Of a stretch of 64,000 bases of DNA, positions 31,131 through 43,930 are shown in pieces. Both the position numbers and the translations under genes were made by a program. Numbering within the stretch: the stretch's first letter is position 1; every line of letters starts with the position of its first letter. The notes beneath the pieces were generated by a model. The model was not told the DNA's origin, ran no database searches, and was given only the letters and a program-made list of their open reading frames with translations. Source of the DNA: Symsagittifera roscoffensis (lineage: Eukaryota; Xenacoelomorpha; Acoela; Convolutidae); NCBI RefSeq assembly GCF_963678635.1, contig NC_087068.1, positions 52,306,563 to 52,370,562 of the forward strand. The letters run 5' to 3'.

Positions 31131-33443
31131 TGAGCAAAACAACCTATCGGAGCGAGCAAGCTACTCAAAAAGGAAACTAAGTAGGCCTAGGGGGTGGGGT
31201 GGAACCTACGTACCTGAAGTTGAAGAGCTCCAGGGGACAGATGTCGCACCTCCTGGAGATCAGCACCAATGTCTATTAATCTTGAAATTTCATCAACGAA
31301 AACAAAAGAAGTTGAATTTGTTTTAGCCAGAAATGTTGCAGCCGAAAATTTCAGGAGCCAAAAACAATTGAATCAGTTTGTTTCAAGATTTCACATGAGC
31401 AACAATTTTATCATGAAAAAAAATGATTTTCAAAAGTATTTACTTACAAATAAATCAACAGAAAATTAACAAGGTCAGATATACATAATTGCAGAGAGCC
31501 AAGAATAGAGCGCACGTGCTTCTTCAGCGTACTGCTGCAGCGAGAAATTCTATTGTTTGCCTTAACTCAGCCTCGTTGTTGAGCTAGCAGCCTCTTAAAA
31601 CTTAGCCTTTTTCCCCATCATTGTTCAAAAGGTTTTTAAAAAAATGAAAGACAGTGTGCTATGTTTCTTATTTGTGTCTTGAGGTGTCGTTACAAAAATG
31701 ACGTGGCCAAAACGGTCACTTTCATTGACACGGCTGACTCAACATGTTAACTTCAGACGCTGAAAGTTTTTTACTTAACTTTTGCTGCTCATATGTATCC
31801 ACCCTAGTAATAAAACAATTCGATCTGCCAGCCATCAATTAGAAAAAAAAACAAATATTTAGAATATTTTAAGTCAGAATATTAAGCAAATTTAGGGCAA
31901 TCCCAAACTATTTTCATGGACCCGTGCAGACAGCCTTATGGATTAAAGCAACCAGACCGCGGCTGCCTCCTATTTTTTGTTCCAAAGTCCACAAGTTTGA
32001 AAAATTGGGCAGAAACGATGGCATAACGGAACATACTTCGGAGTCGCTTATTAATCTCGGTTACATGATTGCGCCCCATCCGAATTTGGTGATCGTTAAG
32101 ATGTTGTTGATCCATCGGGGGAAAACGCGCAGATGCGCACTTACTGTTTTTACGCGGAGAATTCAAGAACCTCCTATTTTTACTCAATAGCATCCATCCC
32201 AAGACTGTTGAGGTCCATTCTTATTTCCCACTATTATCAAATTTTAGCTAAAGTTCTTTGCCCTTTGGCTCCAAACTGCGAGTTGCCCCGTTTGCCTTCC
32301 GCCGAAAGCATCATATCTGTCTCGAAATAATTGTTCAATCAAACAAAAAAAGTTAAACCACTGGTTTATCCAGATATTTTGCAGTCAGGATTTACTTCAA
32401 CATTTTGCGCATTTAAAGCATCATTGTAGATAGTGGGCAGCAAGGGTGGAAGGTTGGTCGGCAAAGAATTATTATTATGTCCTACGTATAATTTTCAAAA
32501 AAAAACCAACAAACGACAAGAGAAATAAGTTAAGAAAAATGTAGACTTAGAGCGTCTGACTGATTTTTTTTCTTTAAAAGTTTAGGTTGTTTAATTATAA
32601 ATAAGCTGATTATTTGCTTTTTTAAAACGATTCTAACGTTCTAATAATACGTTTTTTTTTGTTTCATCTCCCGAGTCGTTTATTGGTTTTTTTAATTGTG
32701 CGGTGGTCATAAGAAATTTTTTTTGACGAACAAAAGCATTTGTGTTGAAAATCAAAGAACTCACATTTTATATCTGATCGAATTGCACTAAAAAGAGAAA
32801 AAACTCAGCTCTTACAAATTGGAGGCTGGTAGTGCAAAAAGAGTCTGCTCACGAGTTGATCCGATGAGACTATTAAAATCATTGTTGGAACATGTCAATA
32901 AACAATAATTGAATATGAAAAATAAAAATCAAAAAAAGTATAGGAGTTTTTAGAGCTTCAGCAGCAGCTGTAAAATTTGAAACTGAAACTTGTTTTCGGA
33001 CTTCAATATGATTCATTGACTTTTTTGCGCGCCATTTGCACATCAGTATTTGAACCTCTTGGTTTTATTTTTCAGAACTTGAAGGTTATTTGAAATAAGA
33101 AAGATTTTTTATTATTGCTTGTGTTAATTAAGGTTAGCCTTGTTCGAGCGTTCAAAACTTTTTCCTCGACAACAAAAACATCGCCGGGATAGTTTTTTTT
33201 AAAATTCTATCGACATTTGCAAAAAAAATTCCTGTTCAAAACTTGATTAAATAAAATTTTGATTGTTATCATCAACTTTAACTGTGCAAGAATAAGTCTG
33301 AAAGCAACTATTTGAACAAAATCATTTCTTCAATCAAATTTAGTAAATAAGTAAAATTATTAGTTAATTTCACTGGTTTAACATAAAATTAATTGTAATT
33401 TATGATCTAAAAACTTTCTTTTTCAGTCAAAATTCTTTTTCAG

Positions 33444-33614
33444 TCTCGAGACATGCCTTTTTTTTCAAGGAATTTGCCACCACATATTCCATTTGTTGGA
33501 TTGATCTTAATTGAAGGAAGAAAAGTATTTCGAGGAGATTTTCCGATCAGTAGGAACGCAATAATTTCAACAGTATCAGGCAAGCGAAGAGTTCAGTGCT
33601 TCCGTGAAAAGTAA
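33444..33614 (+). pseudogene. Open exon-like segment in duplication, broken in sister copies
   Basis: After TTCTTTTTCAG the frame reads 56 codons to TAA, beginning SRDMPFFSRNLPPHIPFVG. The same place at about 35185 hits TGA after VFRE, and at about 39223 the frame is shifted near the start. It may be the decayed exon of a duplicated gene or chance; the family is unknown. Confidence 0.2.
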
Positions 33615-36600
33615 TGAATTACTGATCGTGGCCGAACAGAACCTGAGAATTGTTTCGGAACGAAACAAATCACTTCGGTTTTTCTTCGGTTCTCTCAGCA
33701 CGATTCGAAAAAAGTTGGCATGTTGATGTCGAGACTTTATGATAGAACTCGCAAATTTTCGCTTTGCTTCCAAGTTTGTATTTCTATAATTTTTTGTACT
33801 AGCAGTAGCTGAGAGATTTAAGCCGGCCCAGTTTTCCACCAGTTTAACCAAAACACGTTGTCTTCTACGTCTTCATTAATAAAAAAATTGGGGTTCTAGA
33901 TAGCGGCGAAAAATGATCTCACATTGGCGAATTTGCTTTAAAAATTGAGCACTTTCATAAGAATTCGCCAATGTCACAAAAGCGGTCCAAAAATCATAAT
34001 TTGATCAAGCATGTGGCAGAATAGTTGTAAATAAGTTGTATAACATTTCTCGTTACCAAAAGCCGCAGTAGCCTTCTCACAGAACTGGTTTTGAAATGTT
34101 CCGCATGATCAACTATACAAAAAGTTAAAACAGTGATTTATCCAGATATTTTGGAGTCAGGATTTTCTTCAACATTTTGCGCATTTAAAGCATCTTTGTA
34201 GATAGTGGGCAGCGAGCGGTGAAGGTTGGTCGGCAAAGAAATATGATAAGGTCCTACGCATATTTTTCAATGAAACCAACAAACCACAAGAGAAATAAGT
34301 TTAGAAAAATGTAGACTTAGATTGTCTAACTCATTTTTTTTCTTTAAAAATTTAGGTTGTTTAACTTAAACAAGCTAATTATTTCGTTTTTTTTGAACGA
34401 TTTAAACGTTCTAAGTCTAAGTTTTTTTTTTCATCTCCCGAGTCGTTTATTGGTTTTTTAATTGTGCGGTGGTCATAAGAAATTTTTTTTGACGAACGAA
34501 GCATTTGTGTTGAAACTCTCATTTAATATCTGATCAAATTGCACTAAAAGGAGAAAAAACTCAGCTCTCACAAATTGGAGACTGGCAGTCCAAAAAGAGT
34601 CTACTCACGAGATGATCCGATGAGCCTATCAAAATCATTATTGGAACATGTCAAAAAACAATCATTGAATATAAAAAATAAAAATTAAAGAGAAAAAGTA
34701 TAGGAGTTTCTAGAGCTTCAGCAGCAGCTGTAGAATTTGAAAACTGGAATTTTTTTCGGACTTCAATATGATTCATTGACGTTTTTTCGCACCATTTGCA
34801 CATCAGTGTTTGAACCTCTTGGTTTTATTATTCAGTACATAAAGGTTATTTGAAATAAGATAGATTTTTTGTTATTGCTTTGTGTTAATTAAGGTTAGCC
34901 TTGATCGAGCGTTCAATACCTTTTCCCCGACAACAAAAATATCGCCGGGATAATTTTTTAAAGTTCTATCGACATTTGAAAAAAACTTTTTCTGTTCAAA
35001 TTTTGATTAATAAAATTTTGATTGTTATCAACTTTAACGGTGCAAAAATAAGTCTGAAAGCAACTATTTGAACAAAATCAATTCTTCAATCAAAAATTAT
35101 TAGCAAATTTCACTGGTTTATCAGAGAATCCATTGTAATTTATGATCTTAAAACTTTATTTTTCATCCAAATTTCTTTTTCAGTCTCTAGGCATGCCGTT
35201 TTTTTCAAGGAATTGGCTACCACATATTCCATTTGTTGGATTAATTATACTTGAAGGAAGAAAGGTATTTCGAGAGTGAGATTTTTTGATCAGTAGGAAC
35301 GCAATAATTTCAACAGTATCAGACAAGCGAGTTCAGTGCTTCCCGGAACGAAACAAATCACTTTGGTACTGCTTCGGTTCTCTCAACACGATTCGAAAAA
35401 AAATTGGCATGTTGATGTCGATAATTTATGATAGAACTCACAAATTTTCGCTTTGCTTCCAATAATTTTTTGTACCAGCACTAGCTGAGCGATTTAAGCC
35501 GGCCCAGTTTTCCACAAGCTTAGACAAAAAACGTCTTCTACGTCTTCATGAATCAAAAATGACGTTCTAGATATCTGCGGCAAATGATTTCACATTGGCG
35601 AACTTGCTTAAAAAATTGAGCACTTTCAAAAAACCTCGCAGGTGTCACAAAAGCGGTTCAAAAATCATAATTTGATCAAGCAAGTGGCGTAAAGGTTAAA
35701 TAAGATGAATAACATTTCTCGTTACCAAAAACCGAAGTAGCCTTCTCACAGAACTGGTTTTGAAATGTTCCGCATGATCAACGGAGGTCGGCTTCGACGT
35801 TGTTAGCAGACGTCTGGTTGAAAAAGAAAGTCGGACGTTTGATTTTGCAAACTGATTGTTTTAAAGTTTTTTTTTTGAAATGAATCAGCGAAAAAGAAAT
35901 GAATAATTCAATTATTCAAATAATTGAGGTTTTGAGACAGACTTCGAGGCTGACGCCCATGATATACCTGTTCAATTAGAGTTGTTTTTTTATTTACCAG
36001 TTTCTTAAGCTCCTGTTTATCATAGGAAGTCAGCAATTGCAAGTGACGATTAAACAAGGATGCATAGGCTCCAAAAAAAATCAATGCGTCACGTCGTTTT
36101 TGCAGAAACGAGATTTTTCATTAAATATTCGCTCAATGCTGAGTTAACTTAAGAAAATTAACTAAGATGATTGAAATTGTTTATCGAGTTTCTACTTTGT
36201 TTTCTTTCTTTCACTCCTACAACATTTTTGCCCTTTTCATTTTTACCGTTTCAAATTTTCCGTCGTTTCTACACAAAGCTCATGCAATTTTGAATAGCAT
36301 TTTGCATGTAACTTGATACACTTTCTTTTTGTGTTCATTTTTCTGAAGATAGTTTTGTTGGTACATGCTGAGGTTACTCGTTCAGCAATTTAAATGGCAA
36401 GTAATGAATGAAACAGTGAACTTCAAAAAACTGTTTTATCAGATGGGAGACTGAAAGCTATGATTCGTTATTGTTCCAGCGTAGTTAGAAGTTTTCAGTT
36501 TGGTTTTCCTTCGCCAGCGCACAATGCAGCAAGAGCAATGTTTTTTTTGAAACACAAGGAATAGGCGGAAGTTGTAAGACACTAAGCCAGACTCGATACA

Positions 36601-36844
36601 TCTTGTGTTTCATGCTAGTGTTAATAAAATTGGCACCATCGGTGGACCGGGCTGGATCTATGGCTGTACTCAGCTGCAAATAGAGAACAAACAATTTTGA
36701 GCAGGAATGAAAGCAGACTTTAATTAATTTGGCTAAAGCTGCATCAGAAAGATAATTTGCGGAAGAAAAAGAACGTACGAGAATACATGCACAGGTTCTG
36801 AGTTGAAAGAGTGTTTTAGTACAAAAGTTACTGAAGAAAATCAG

Positions 36845-36996
36845 GTGACCCTATCATCGGTGTAACAAAGGAGTTTTCAAGGGAAGAAATATCTAAGCAG
36901 GGCATCACAGAAACGGGAAGTGGAGATGAGATCCAGGATCTCTTTACATTCTGTGACTCCGCAAAAGGATCGGAGGTTTTGAAATTGCTCGACTGA
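36845..36996 (+). pseudogene. Terminal-exon-like segment (copy 1 open, copy 2 frameshifted)
   Basis: After AGAAAATCAG the frame encodes GDPIIGVTKEFSREEISKQG and ends DSAKGSEVLKLLD at TGA 36994-36996. It has good amino-acid balance, Glu/Lys/Asp-rich. The homologous segment at 40804 has a 1-base deletion near ACGGAAGTGG that destroys the frame, plus an in-frame TGA from AAATGATCGG. No family recognised. Confidence 0.3.
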
Positions 36997-39900
36997 TAAT
37001 TTGTGAAACTTTCACATAAATGACCCAATTCTACTGACAGTTCTTCCAGTGAACCGGAAATCTCAAAGCTTGTTCGACGCTTGCTGCAGGCAAAATCTAA
37101 GATGTTTAATCAAAATTAAATCGTGCACAACAACCTATCGGAGCGAGCAAGCTACTCAAAAAGGAACCTAATTAGGCCTAGGAGGTGAGGTGGAATTTAC
37201 ACACTTTTTCATCAACGAAAACTAAAGAAGTTGAAATTGTTTTAGCCGGAAATGTTTCAACCGAAAAATTTCAGGAGACAAAAACAATTGAATCAGTTTG
37301 TTTCAAGATTCCACATGAGCAACAACTTTTTCTTGAAAAAAAAACGATTTTCAAAATTGTACACTTACAAATAAATCAACAGAAATTTAACAAGGACGGA
37401 TATACGTAATTGCAGAGATCCAAGAATAGATCACACGCTTTCCTTAGCCTAATGCTGCAGCTAGAAATTCTATTTTTTGCCTTAACTCAGCCTCGTTGCT
37501 GAGCTAGCAGCCTCCTAAATCTTAGCTTTTTTACCCATCTTTTTTCAAAAGTTAAAATAAACGAAAGAAAGTGTGCTATGTTTCTCATTTGTGTCTTGAG
37601 GTGTCGTTACAAAAATTACGTAGCCAAAATGGTCACTTGCATTGACACGGCTGACTCAACATCTTAAGTTCGGACGCTGAAAACTATTTACTTTACTTTT
37701 GCTGCTCAGATGTATCAACCCTAGTAATAAAACAGTTCGATCTGCCAGCCATCAATTAGAAAAAATTAAATATCTAGAATATCCTATGTCAGAATGTTAA
37801 GCAAATTTACGGCAACCCAAAACTACATTCATGGAACTAGGCAGACAGTCTTATGATGTAAATGAGCCAGACCGCGGCTGCCTCCTGTTTCTTGTTCCAA
37901 AGTCCTCTAGTTCGAAAAGTTGGGCGGAAACGATGGCATAACAGAACATCCTTCGGAGCCGCTTATTCATCTCGGTTACATGATTGCGCCACATCCGAAT
38001 TTGGTGATCGTAAAGATGTTGGGTGATCCCTCCCGGAGGAAAACGCGCAGATGCGCACTTACTGTTTTAAAGCGGAGAATTCAAGAACCTCCTATTTGTA
38101 CACACAATAGCATCCATCCCAAGACTGTTAAGGTCCTTTCTTATTTTCCACTATCAAAATTTCGAAGGCATCATCTCTATCTGTAAATAATTGTTCGGTC
38201 AAACAAAAAAGTTAAAACACTGATCCATCCAGATATTTTGCAGTCACCAGTAGATAGTGGGCAGCGAGCGGTGAAGGCTGGTCGGCAAAGAAATATGATT
38301 ATGTCCTACGCATATTTTTCAAAAAACCAACAAACGACAGGAGAAATAAGTTAAGAAAAATGTAGACTTAGAACGTCTAATTCGTTTTTTTTCTTTAAAA
38401 GTTTAGGTTGTTTAATTATAATTAGGTTAATTATTTAGTTTTTAAAAACGATTTAAACGTTCGAAGTCTAAGTTTTTTTGTTTGAACTCTCAAGTTGTTT
38501 ATTGTTTTTTTAAATTGTGCGGTGGTCATAAGAGTTTTTTTGACGAACAAAAGGATTTGTGTTGAAACTCCCTCTTTATATCTGATCAAATTGCACTAAA
38601 AGGAGAAAAAACTCAGCTCTGTCAGAAATTGGAGGCTGGTAGTGCAAAAAGCGTCTACTCACGAAATGATCCGATGAGTCTATCAAAATCATTATTAGAA
38701 CATGTCAATAAACAATCATTGATTATAAAAAAAAATAAAAGAAAAAAAGTATAGGAGTTTCTAGAGCTTCAGCAGCAGCTGTAAACTTTGAAAACTGAAT
38801 TTTTTTTCGGACTTCAAAATTATTCATTAGCGTTTTTTCGCACCATTTGCACATCAGTGTTTAAACCTCTTGGTTTTATTATTCAGTACATAAAGGTTAA
38901 TTGAAAAAAGGTTTTTTATTATTTCCTTGTTAATTAAGGTTAGCCTTGATCGAGCGTTCAATACCTTTTCCCCGACAACAAAAACATCGCCGGTTTTTTT
39001 TTCTAAAATTCTATCGACATTTGGAAAACTTTTTCTGTTCAAAATTTGGTTAATAAAATTTTGATTGTAATCAACTTAACGGTGCAAAAACAAGTCTGAA
39101 AGCAACTATTTGAACAAAATCAATTCTTCATTAAAAAATTATTAGCAAATTTCACTGGTTTATCATTAATCCTTGTAATTTATGATCTAAAAACTTTCTT
39201 TTTCATCCAAAATTCTGTTTCAGTCTCTAGGCATGCTGTTTTTTTTCAAGGAATTGGCTACCACATATTCAATTTGTCGGATTAATTTTACTTGAAAGAA
39301 GAATGGTGTTTCGAGAGTGAGATTTTCTGATCAGTAGGAACGCAATATTTTCAACAGTATCAGACAAGCCAAGAGCTCAGTGCTTCCCTGAAAAGTAATG
39401 ACTTACTGATCGTGGCCGAACAAAACCTGTGAATTGTTTCGGAACGAAACAAATCACTTCGGTACTTCTTCGGTTCTCTCAGCACGATTCAAAAAAAAAT
39501 TTGCATGTTGATGTCGAGAATTTATGAAAGAACTCGCAAATTTTCGCTTTGCCTTCAATATTTTTTCGTACCAGCACTAGCTGAGAGATTTAAGCCGGCC
39601 CAAGAAACAGAGAGTTTTCATTAAATATTCGCTCAATGCTGATTTAACTTAAGAAAATTACCTAAGATTAATGAAATTGTTTATCGAATTTCTAATTTGT
39701 TTTCTTTCTTTTATTTCTACAACATTTTTGCCCTTTTCATGTTTCACGTTTCAAATTTTCCGTCTTTTCTAAACAAAGCTCATGCAATTTTAAATAGCAT
39801 TTTTCATGTAACTTGATACACTTTCTTTTTGTGTTCAGTTTTTTGAAGATAGGAGTCATGGGAACCATCAATATTTATTAATGCATGATCGCATAAATTG

Positions 39901-40803
39901 CCAACATAAAAACCGTTATTAGGTTACTCGGTTTAGCAATTTAAGTCGCAAACAGTGAATGAAACAGTGAACTTTAAAAAACTGTTTTATCAGATGGGAG
40001 ACTGAAAGCTATGATTCGTTATTGTTCCAGCGTAGTAAGAAGTTTTCAGTTTGGTTTTCCTTCGCCAGCGCACAATGCAGCAAGAGCAATATATTTTTTT
40101 GAAACACAAGGAATAGGCGGAAGTTGTAAGACACTAAGCCAGACTCGATACATCTTGTGTTTCATGCTAGTGTTAATAAAATTGGCACCATCGGTGGACC
40201 GGGCTGGATCTATGGCTGTACTCAGCTGTAAATAGAGAACAAACAATTTTGAGCAGGAATGAAAGCAGACTTTAATTAATTTGGCTACAGCTGCATCTGA
40301 AAGCTTTGGTTCGTTGTTGGTCCAGGTGCGTAGTTAGAAGTTTTCAATTTGGTTTTCCTTCGCCAGCCTATAGGAAGCAAGAGCAATAATTTTTTGAAAC
40401 AACGAATAGGCTAGATCTATGGGAAGCTCCTTCGTAGCTTCTGGCAATGATAATTGGTCGATGGGACAATCTATGTGATCCGACTGTGATCGGTGGATTA
40501 TATAATTTATTATGCTTGATTATATTTGTTGCACAATTTTTTCATTAGTTCCGATATTTTAATCAGGCATAATCGACCAATTGGTTCCTTTAGAGGCGCG
40601 AAAGACTTTTCAACCTTTTTATCGCGGCTGTACCCAGCTGTAAATAGAGAAAAAACATTTTTGAGCAGGAATGAAAGCAGACTTTAATTAATTTGGCTAA
40701 AGCTGCATCAGAAAGATAATTTGTGGAAGAAAAAGCACGTACGAGAATAGTTTCTGAGTTGAGCGAGCGTTTTAGTTCAAAAGTTATTGAAGAAAATTAT
40801 CAG

Positions 40804-40955
40804 GTGACCCTATCATCGGTGTAACAAAGGAGTTTTCAAGGGAAGAAATATCTAAGCGGGGCACCGCAGAAACGGAAGTGGCGATGAGATCTACGATCTC
40901 TTTACATTCTGTGACTCTGCAAAATGATCGGAGGTTTCGAAATTGCTCGACTGAT
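40804..40955 (+). pseudogene. Frameshifted duplicate of the 36845 exon-like segment
   Basis: Nearly identical to 36845-36996 for the first ~70 bp (GTGACCCTATCATCGGTGTA and on), then loses a G in the GAAACGGGAAG tract and diverges. It is no longer translatable as one frame. Confidence 0.35.
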
Positions 40956-41264
40956 AATTTCTGAAACTTTCACATGAATGGCTCATTTCTACTTACAGTT
41001 CATCTAGTAAAACGGAAATCTCAAATGCTTATTCGACGCTTGCTACAGGCAAACTCTAAAATTTTTAAACTACAAGAATAACTTCATTCATAGAACCGTT
41101 GTACTCCCTCAATTTCCGCCAAGCGCTAGGACGCTGTCTCTTCGTTTTAACTGATCTTTAATAAGCCTCTATGCTCGTTTTTTTTGTTTTGGGACGGTTT
41201 TATTTGTCAAGGAAAGATAAGAATTCACACCAGCTTCTGTACCATCAGTCAAAGAAGTTTCTAT

Positions 41265-41390
41265 GCGATTGCCTCATAGTTCAGCTCAGTTTCAGTGTTG
41301 GTTCCGGTGTCACGAAATTTCTAGACAATTGTAGTTGATTGCCTCATAATTCAGCTCAGTTTCACTATCCGGTACGGTGTCAGAGTGTAG
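41265..41390 (+). repeat. Two tandem ~71-bp repeats
   Basis: GATTGCCTCATAGTTCAGCT at 41269 recurs as GATTGCCTCATAATTCAGCT about 71 bp later, each followed by CAGTTTCA and a GGT.CGGTGTCA segment. It lies just outside the large duplication array. Confidence 0.7.
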
Positions 41391-41458
41391 CACTATTCAT
41401 CGAAAATTTCGGGTCCATACCTCACATTAAATTAACTGTTGTCGTGGATATTTTTCAG

Positions 41459-41688
41459 CTTTCGCACTCCAACATTTTTTGGGTCCTGTCATGAGAAATC
41501 GTCTTCACAATTTGGCTCACAGTCAGAATTCAAGACCCGCACAGGTCCGAGCATTAAAAAAACTTAGCGAAGAGTCAGATGATTTTGTTATCACAGAGAG
41601 GTCTGTCGTACTTCCAAGTATAGGTTTAATGAACCCCTTTGACCCATCAACGAGAACCTTTTTGACCCATCATGCAATTCCTTCATAG
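41459..41688 (+). CDS. Candidate terminal exon of an unrecognised gene
   Basis: The strong acceptor GGATATTTTTCAG is followed in phase 1 by 76 codons ending at TAG 41686-41688. The product reads FALQHFLGPVMRNRLHNLAH, then an Arg/Lys helix-like part and SIGLMNPFDPSTRTFLTHH. Composition is balanced and less AT-rich than its surroundings, as for the confirmed exons. I could not assign upstream exons: the 11 kb to the left is duplicated repeat, so earlier exons may be buried or lost. No domain recognised. Confidence 0.4.
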
Positions 41689-42767
41689 GCTGCTAAAAGA
41701 ACTATTTTATGATTTGCATGCTTTTTTTGGAGATTTTTAATATAGTTTCGAGTAGATCTCAGTCCGCTGATGTTTTTGACTTCTTTGATATCGTACTAAA
41801 CAGCATCTAACGCTATTTGACAATCGCATTGAGACAAAATTAGCCAATCAACAATGGTGTTCATTTAAAGCATACTTAGATACAACTTTTGTGATACGTA
41901 CAACATATACCGAATTGATTGTGGAAACATTTTTAATTTTGAGGATCCTCATATTTTAAATAATTATTTAAATAGATTTGTGTTTTGACACACGTATGCA
42001 GCCACAGAAAAATTCCGAAAAAGCAAAAATCAAATCACTATTTGACTTCACTGCAATATCGGATGCTCTCGTTTGAGTTTATAATTGTTGATTAAGGGCA
42101 AGCGTGGAGGGCTGTTGATTCTGCTTCTCTAAATCACTAGATTAGTTTTTAACCGATGCGTGAATCTTTTGACAATATCGTGACTTGAAAGAAATACAAT
42201 CGGCTCTTATTTGTTTGAAAAAAAAAAAAGAAATAGAAGCAAAGTTAATTTTACCAAAAAAGAGAAAAAAATTACCTTATTTTAGATAATTAACATTCGA
42301 AATTTTTTCTAAAACAATGGTTGTAAAACATAGAGATTCAAATCGATAGATATTTTTTTACTCCAGGCAATTTGAAGCGAATGTCTGAAATACACAAACT
42401 CAGAAGAAAATGTAATATGAAGATATTAACATAAAGATACAACAAACATGAACTTAGAATACAAATTTAAAATTGGTCAACATAAGTATACATTTCAGCT
42501 TGAACGCGAAAGGAAACGTGTTTAAATGCAATAAATTGAACAAAAAACAAAATTCGAAGATAGGCATAAAGCATGTGTTAAAACCAATATAATAAAAACC
42601 AAAAGCACTTTGAAGCAAGAAGGACTAGTTCGAGTAATGTCTTCGACCAATGGCATGTGACAGCGGCTGATATATAAGATTTTGCAGAGCACGGAAGAAC
42701 ACTGGAAGATTTTAGAAAAATTCAAGTTATTTTTGGACCAAACTGTCATGTGTCAGCGTCCAATATT

Positions 42768-42917
42768 TTAAGGTGCTAATTTTTCCTTATCCGAAAGGTC
42801 TCCGACGTTTGAGGGGACAGATGTTGGTTTGTTTCTGTTTGATCTTCTGCTGAATCTCTCTCGTTTTGCAATATGAAAACCCAGCTCGGCTGGTGTTCGC
42901 CTCAGCTTACGCTCCAT
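42768..42917 (-). CDS. Small basic open frame in the left flank of the virus-like element
   Basis: ATG at 42917 to TAA at 42768 (- strand), 49 codons: MERKLRRTPAELGFHIAKRE followed by an Arg/Ser/Asn-rich stretch. It lies downstream of two other - strand open frames (43519-43271, 43161-42976) in one flanking repeat. Its counterpart near 48830 is diverged. It may be the last exon or C-terminal piece of a decayed gene. Confidence 0.25.
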   Translation of the reverse strand: MERKLRRTPAELGFHIAKRERFSRRSNRNKPTSVPSNVGDLSDKEKLAP

Positions 42918-42975
42918 ATTGATTATTTTTGTATTTCTTTTATTGCCACCTGAAGAAGTTTTGATTTCAAATATT

Positions 42976-43161
42976 TTAGAAACATTTTGTTGCTCTGCCC
43001 AATAAATGCGTTATCTCTTGGATGACATTTTCAGAAAAAAATAGCTTCCTTTTTTTTGCTTCGGAAGTAACTTTTTTCGACCACAATAAAGATCCTATTT
43101 TTCGGCCTTTCTTGCAAACTTTCAATTGACTAATTGATAGGAGGTTCGTTCCCTTACGCAT
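42976..43161 (-). CDS. Small basic open frame in left direct repeat
   Basis: 61 codons, starting MRKGTNLLSISQLKVCKKGR, Lys/Arg-rich, ending GRATKCF at TAA. The right copy keeps the first ~25 codons (from about 49157) and then diverges. It could be an exon joined to the 43519-43271 frame; unproven. Confidence 0.25.
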   Translation of the reverse strand: MRKGTNLLSISQLKVCKKGRKIGSLLWSKKVTSEAKKRKLFFSENVIQEITHLLGRATKCF

Positions 43162-43270
43162 TGCAGATTTACCCTTTTGATTGCAATAAGCTTCACTGAA
43201 GGTTTTCAGCTTATAAAAACTACTTGTTTATAAAATAAATTTGAATTATTTGTTTTCCGACATCTAGGAA

Positions 43271-43519
43271 TCATAATGAAATAAATAAATTTACTACAAA
43301 TTTCTTGGATTTTTTAATTGTCACGGTCTCATGTACGTGCCTTTTGAAAGTAGCTCTGGTGATTTTCTTGAATTCTAAGATCAATTTATTAGTGCTATCA
43401 ACCATTCCTGTTAACACTTTTAGTGACTCGTCCGCCACCCTTGCAAGTTTCGCTAATACAGTTCTTAGCCCATCAAGAAAGATGATTTGTTTTCCCAACA
43501 TTCTCATCATGGATACCAT
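43271..43519 (-). CDS. Small helical protein fragment in left direct repeat
   Basis: 82 codons on the - strand from MVSMMRMLGKQIIFLDGLRT through VLAKLARVAD to KKITRATFKRHVHETVTIKK. It is hydrophobic-heptad rich, probably a coiled coil. The right repeat encodes the same sequence but has a two-codon insertion and a stop after NESLKV. Conservation of frame between copies suggests it was once part of a real gene of the element. Family unknown. Confidence 0.35.
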   Translation of the reverse strand: MVSMMRMLGKQIIFLDGLRTVLAKLARVADESLKVLTGMVDSTNKLILEFKKITRATFKRHVHETVTIKKSKKFVVNLFISL

Positions 43520-43734
43520 GAATTGACGATCCTGAAAATCCTGGTTATCATCGACGTTTTCACAGAAATAAAATTACTCAAAACATTTTGTCTTAGCTTT
43601 ACACCTTGTTGTTTCTTCGCTAGCAGAGTTTTTGGGCGAATCGCTTACAACGGTTGTGCTACAGCATCTCAAATAAGTAGTATAGCTAATATACATTGGG
43701 ATCGGGGGGAGTGGGTGATCCCGGGAGGGATCAT

Positions 43735-43930
43735 TGCGAATAAAATTGAGATCCCAACGTAATTTTTTGAGATCCCATATAAAAGTACTGATCGCATGTA
43801 AAATTTTTCATATTCCCAAATAATGATCCCTCAAATTTGATCCCAATGTATAATTTTTTAAACCAATGATCCTGAATGTAAATTTTTGTTAGGTTGATAG
43901 CGAAATCTTTCAAATGCCCAAACGGTGTAT
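43735..43930 (+). repeat. GATCC-rich short irregular repeats
   Basis: GATCCC recurs at about 43720, 43750, 43771, 43826 and 43838, with spacer AT-rich segments such as TGTAAAATTTTT and TGTATAATTTTT. Looks like a decayed tandem repeat. Confidence 0.4.

Larger units (their letters stand above)
31130..41070 (+). repeat. Degenerate tandem duplication array (~6 kb and ~4 kb copies)
   Basis: Copy 1 (about 31130-37090) and copy 2 (about 37120-41070) share 'CTATCGGAGCGAGCAAGCTA' (31142, 37135), 'CAGACCGCGGCTGCCTCCT' (31950, 37868), 'AGTAGATAGTGGGCAGC', 'CGAGCGTTCAA.ACCTTTT', 'TTTGGTTTTCCTTCGCCAGC' (36500, 40053) and 'GGTGACCCTATCATCGGTG'. Within copy 1 a ~1.77-kb part is itself duplicated (about 32340-34105 and 34119-35790; third version 38206-39600). 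The end of copy 2 has a further partial duplication (about 40300-40700). Copies differ by many substitutions and indels. No known transposon gene was recognised. Confidence 0.85.
42850..43665 (+). repeat. Left direct repeat flanking the polymerase region
   Basis: About 0.8 kb matches 48820-49655 in the same orientation. Shared runs include 'CTTTCAATTGACTAATTGAT', 'GGAGGTTCGTTCCCTTAC', 'AATAAGCTTCACTGAA', 'TTGTCACGGTCTCATG', 'AGTAGCTCTGGTGATTTTCT' and 'CCCAACATTCTCATCATGGA'. Best conserved from about 43080 to 43600. Confidence 0.85.

Noticed and set aside
31924-32202. Overlapping + and - strand 88-codon frames in the duplication
   Set aside because: Only part is kept in the second copy (37920-38186), in a changed context; no motif; likely repeat noise.
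36485-36694. - strand 69-codon frame, near-identical at 40046-40246
   Set aside because: Identity is explained by the recent duplication; there is no start context, motif or codon-level evidence.
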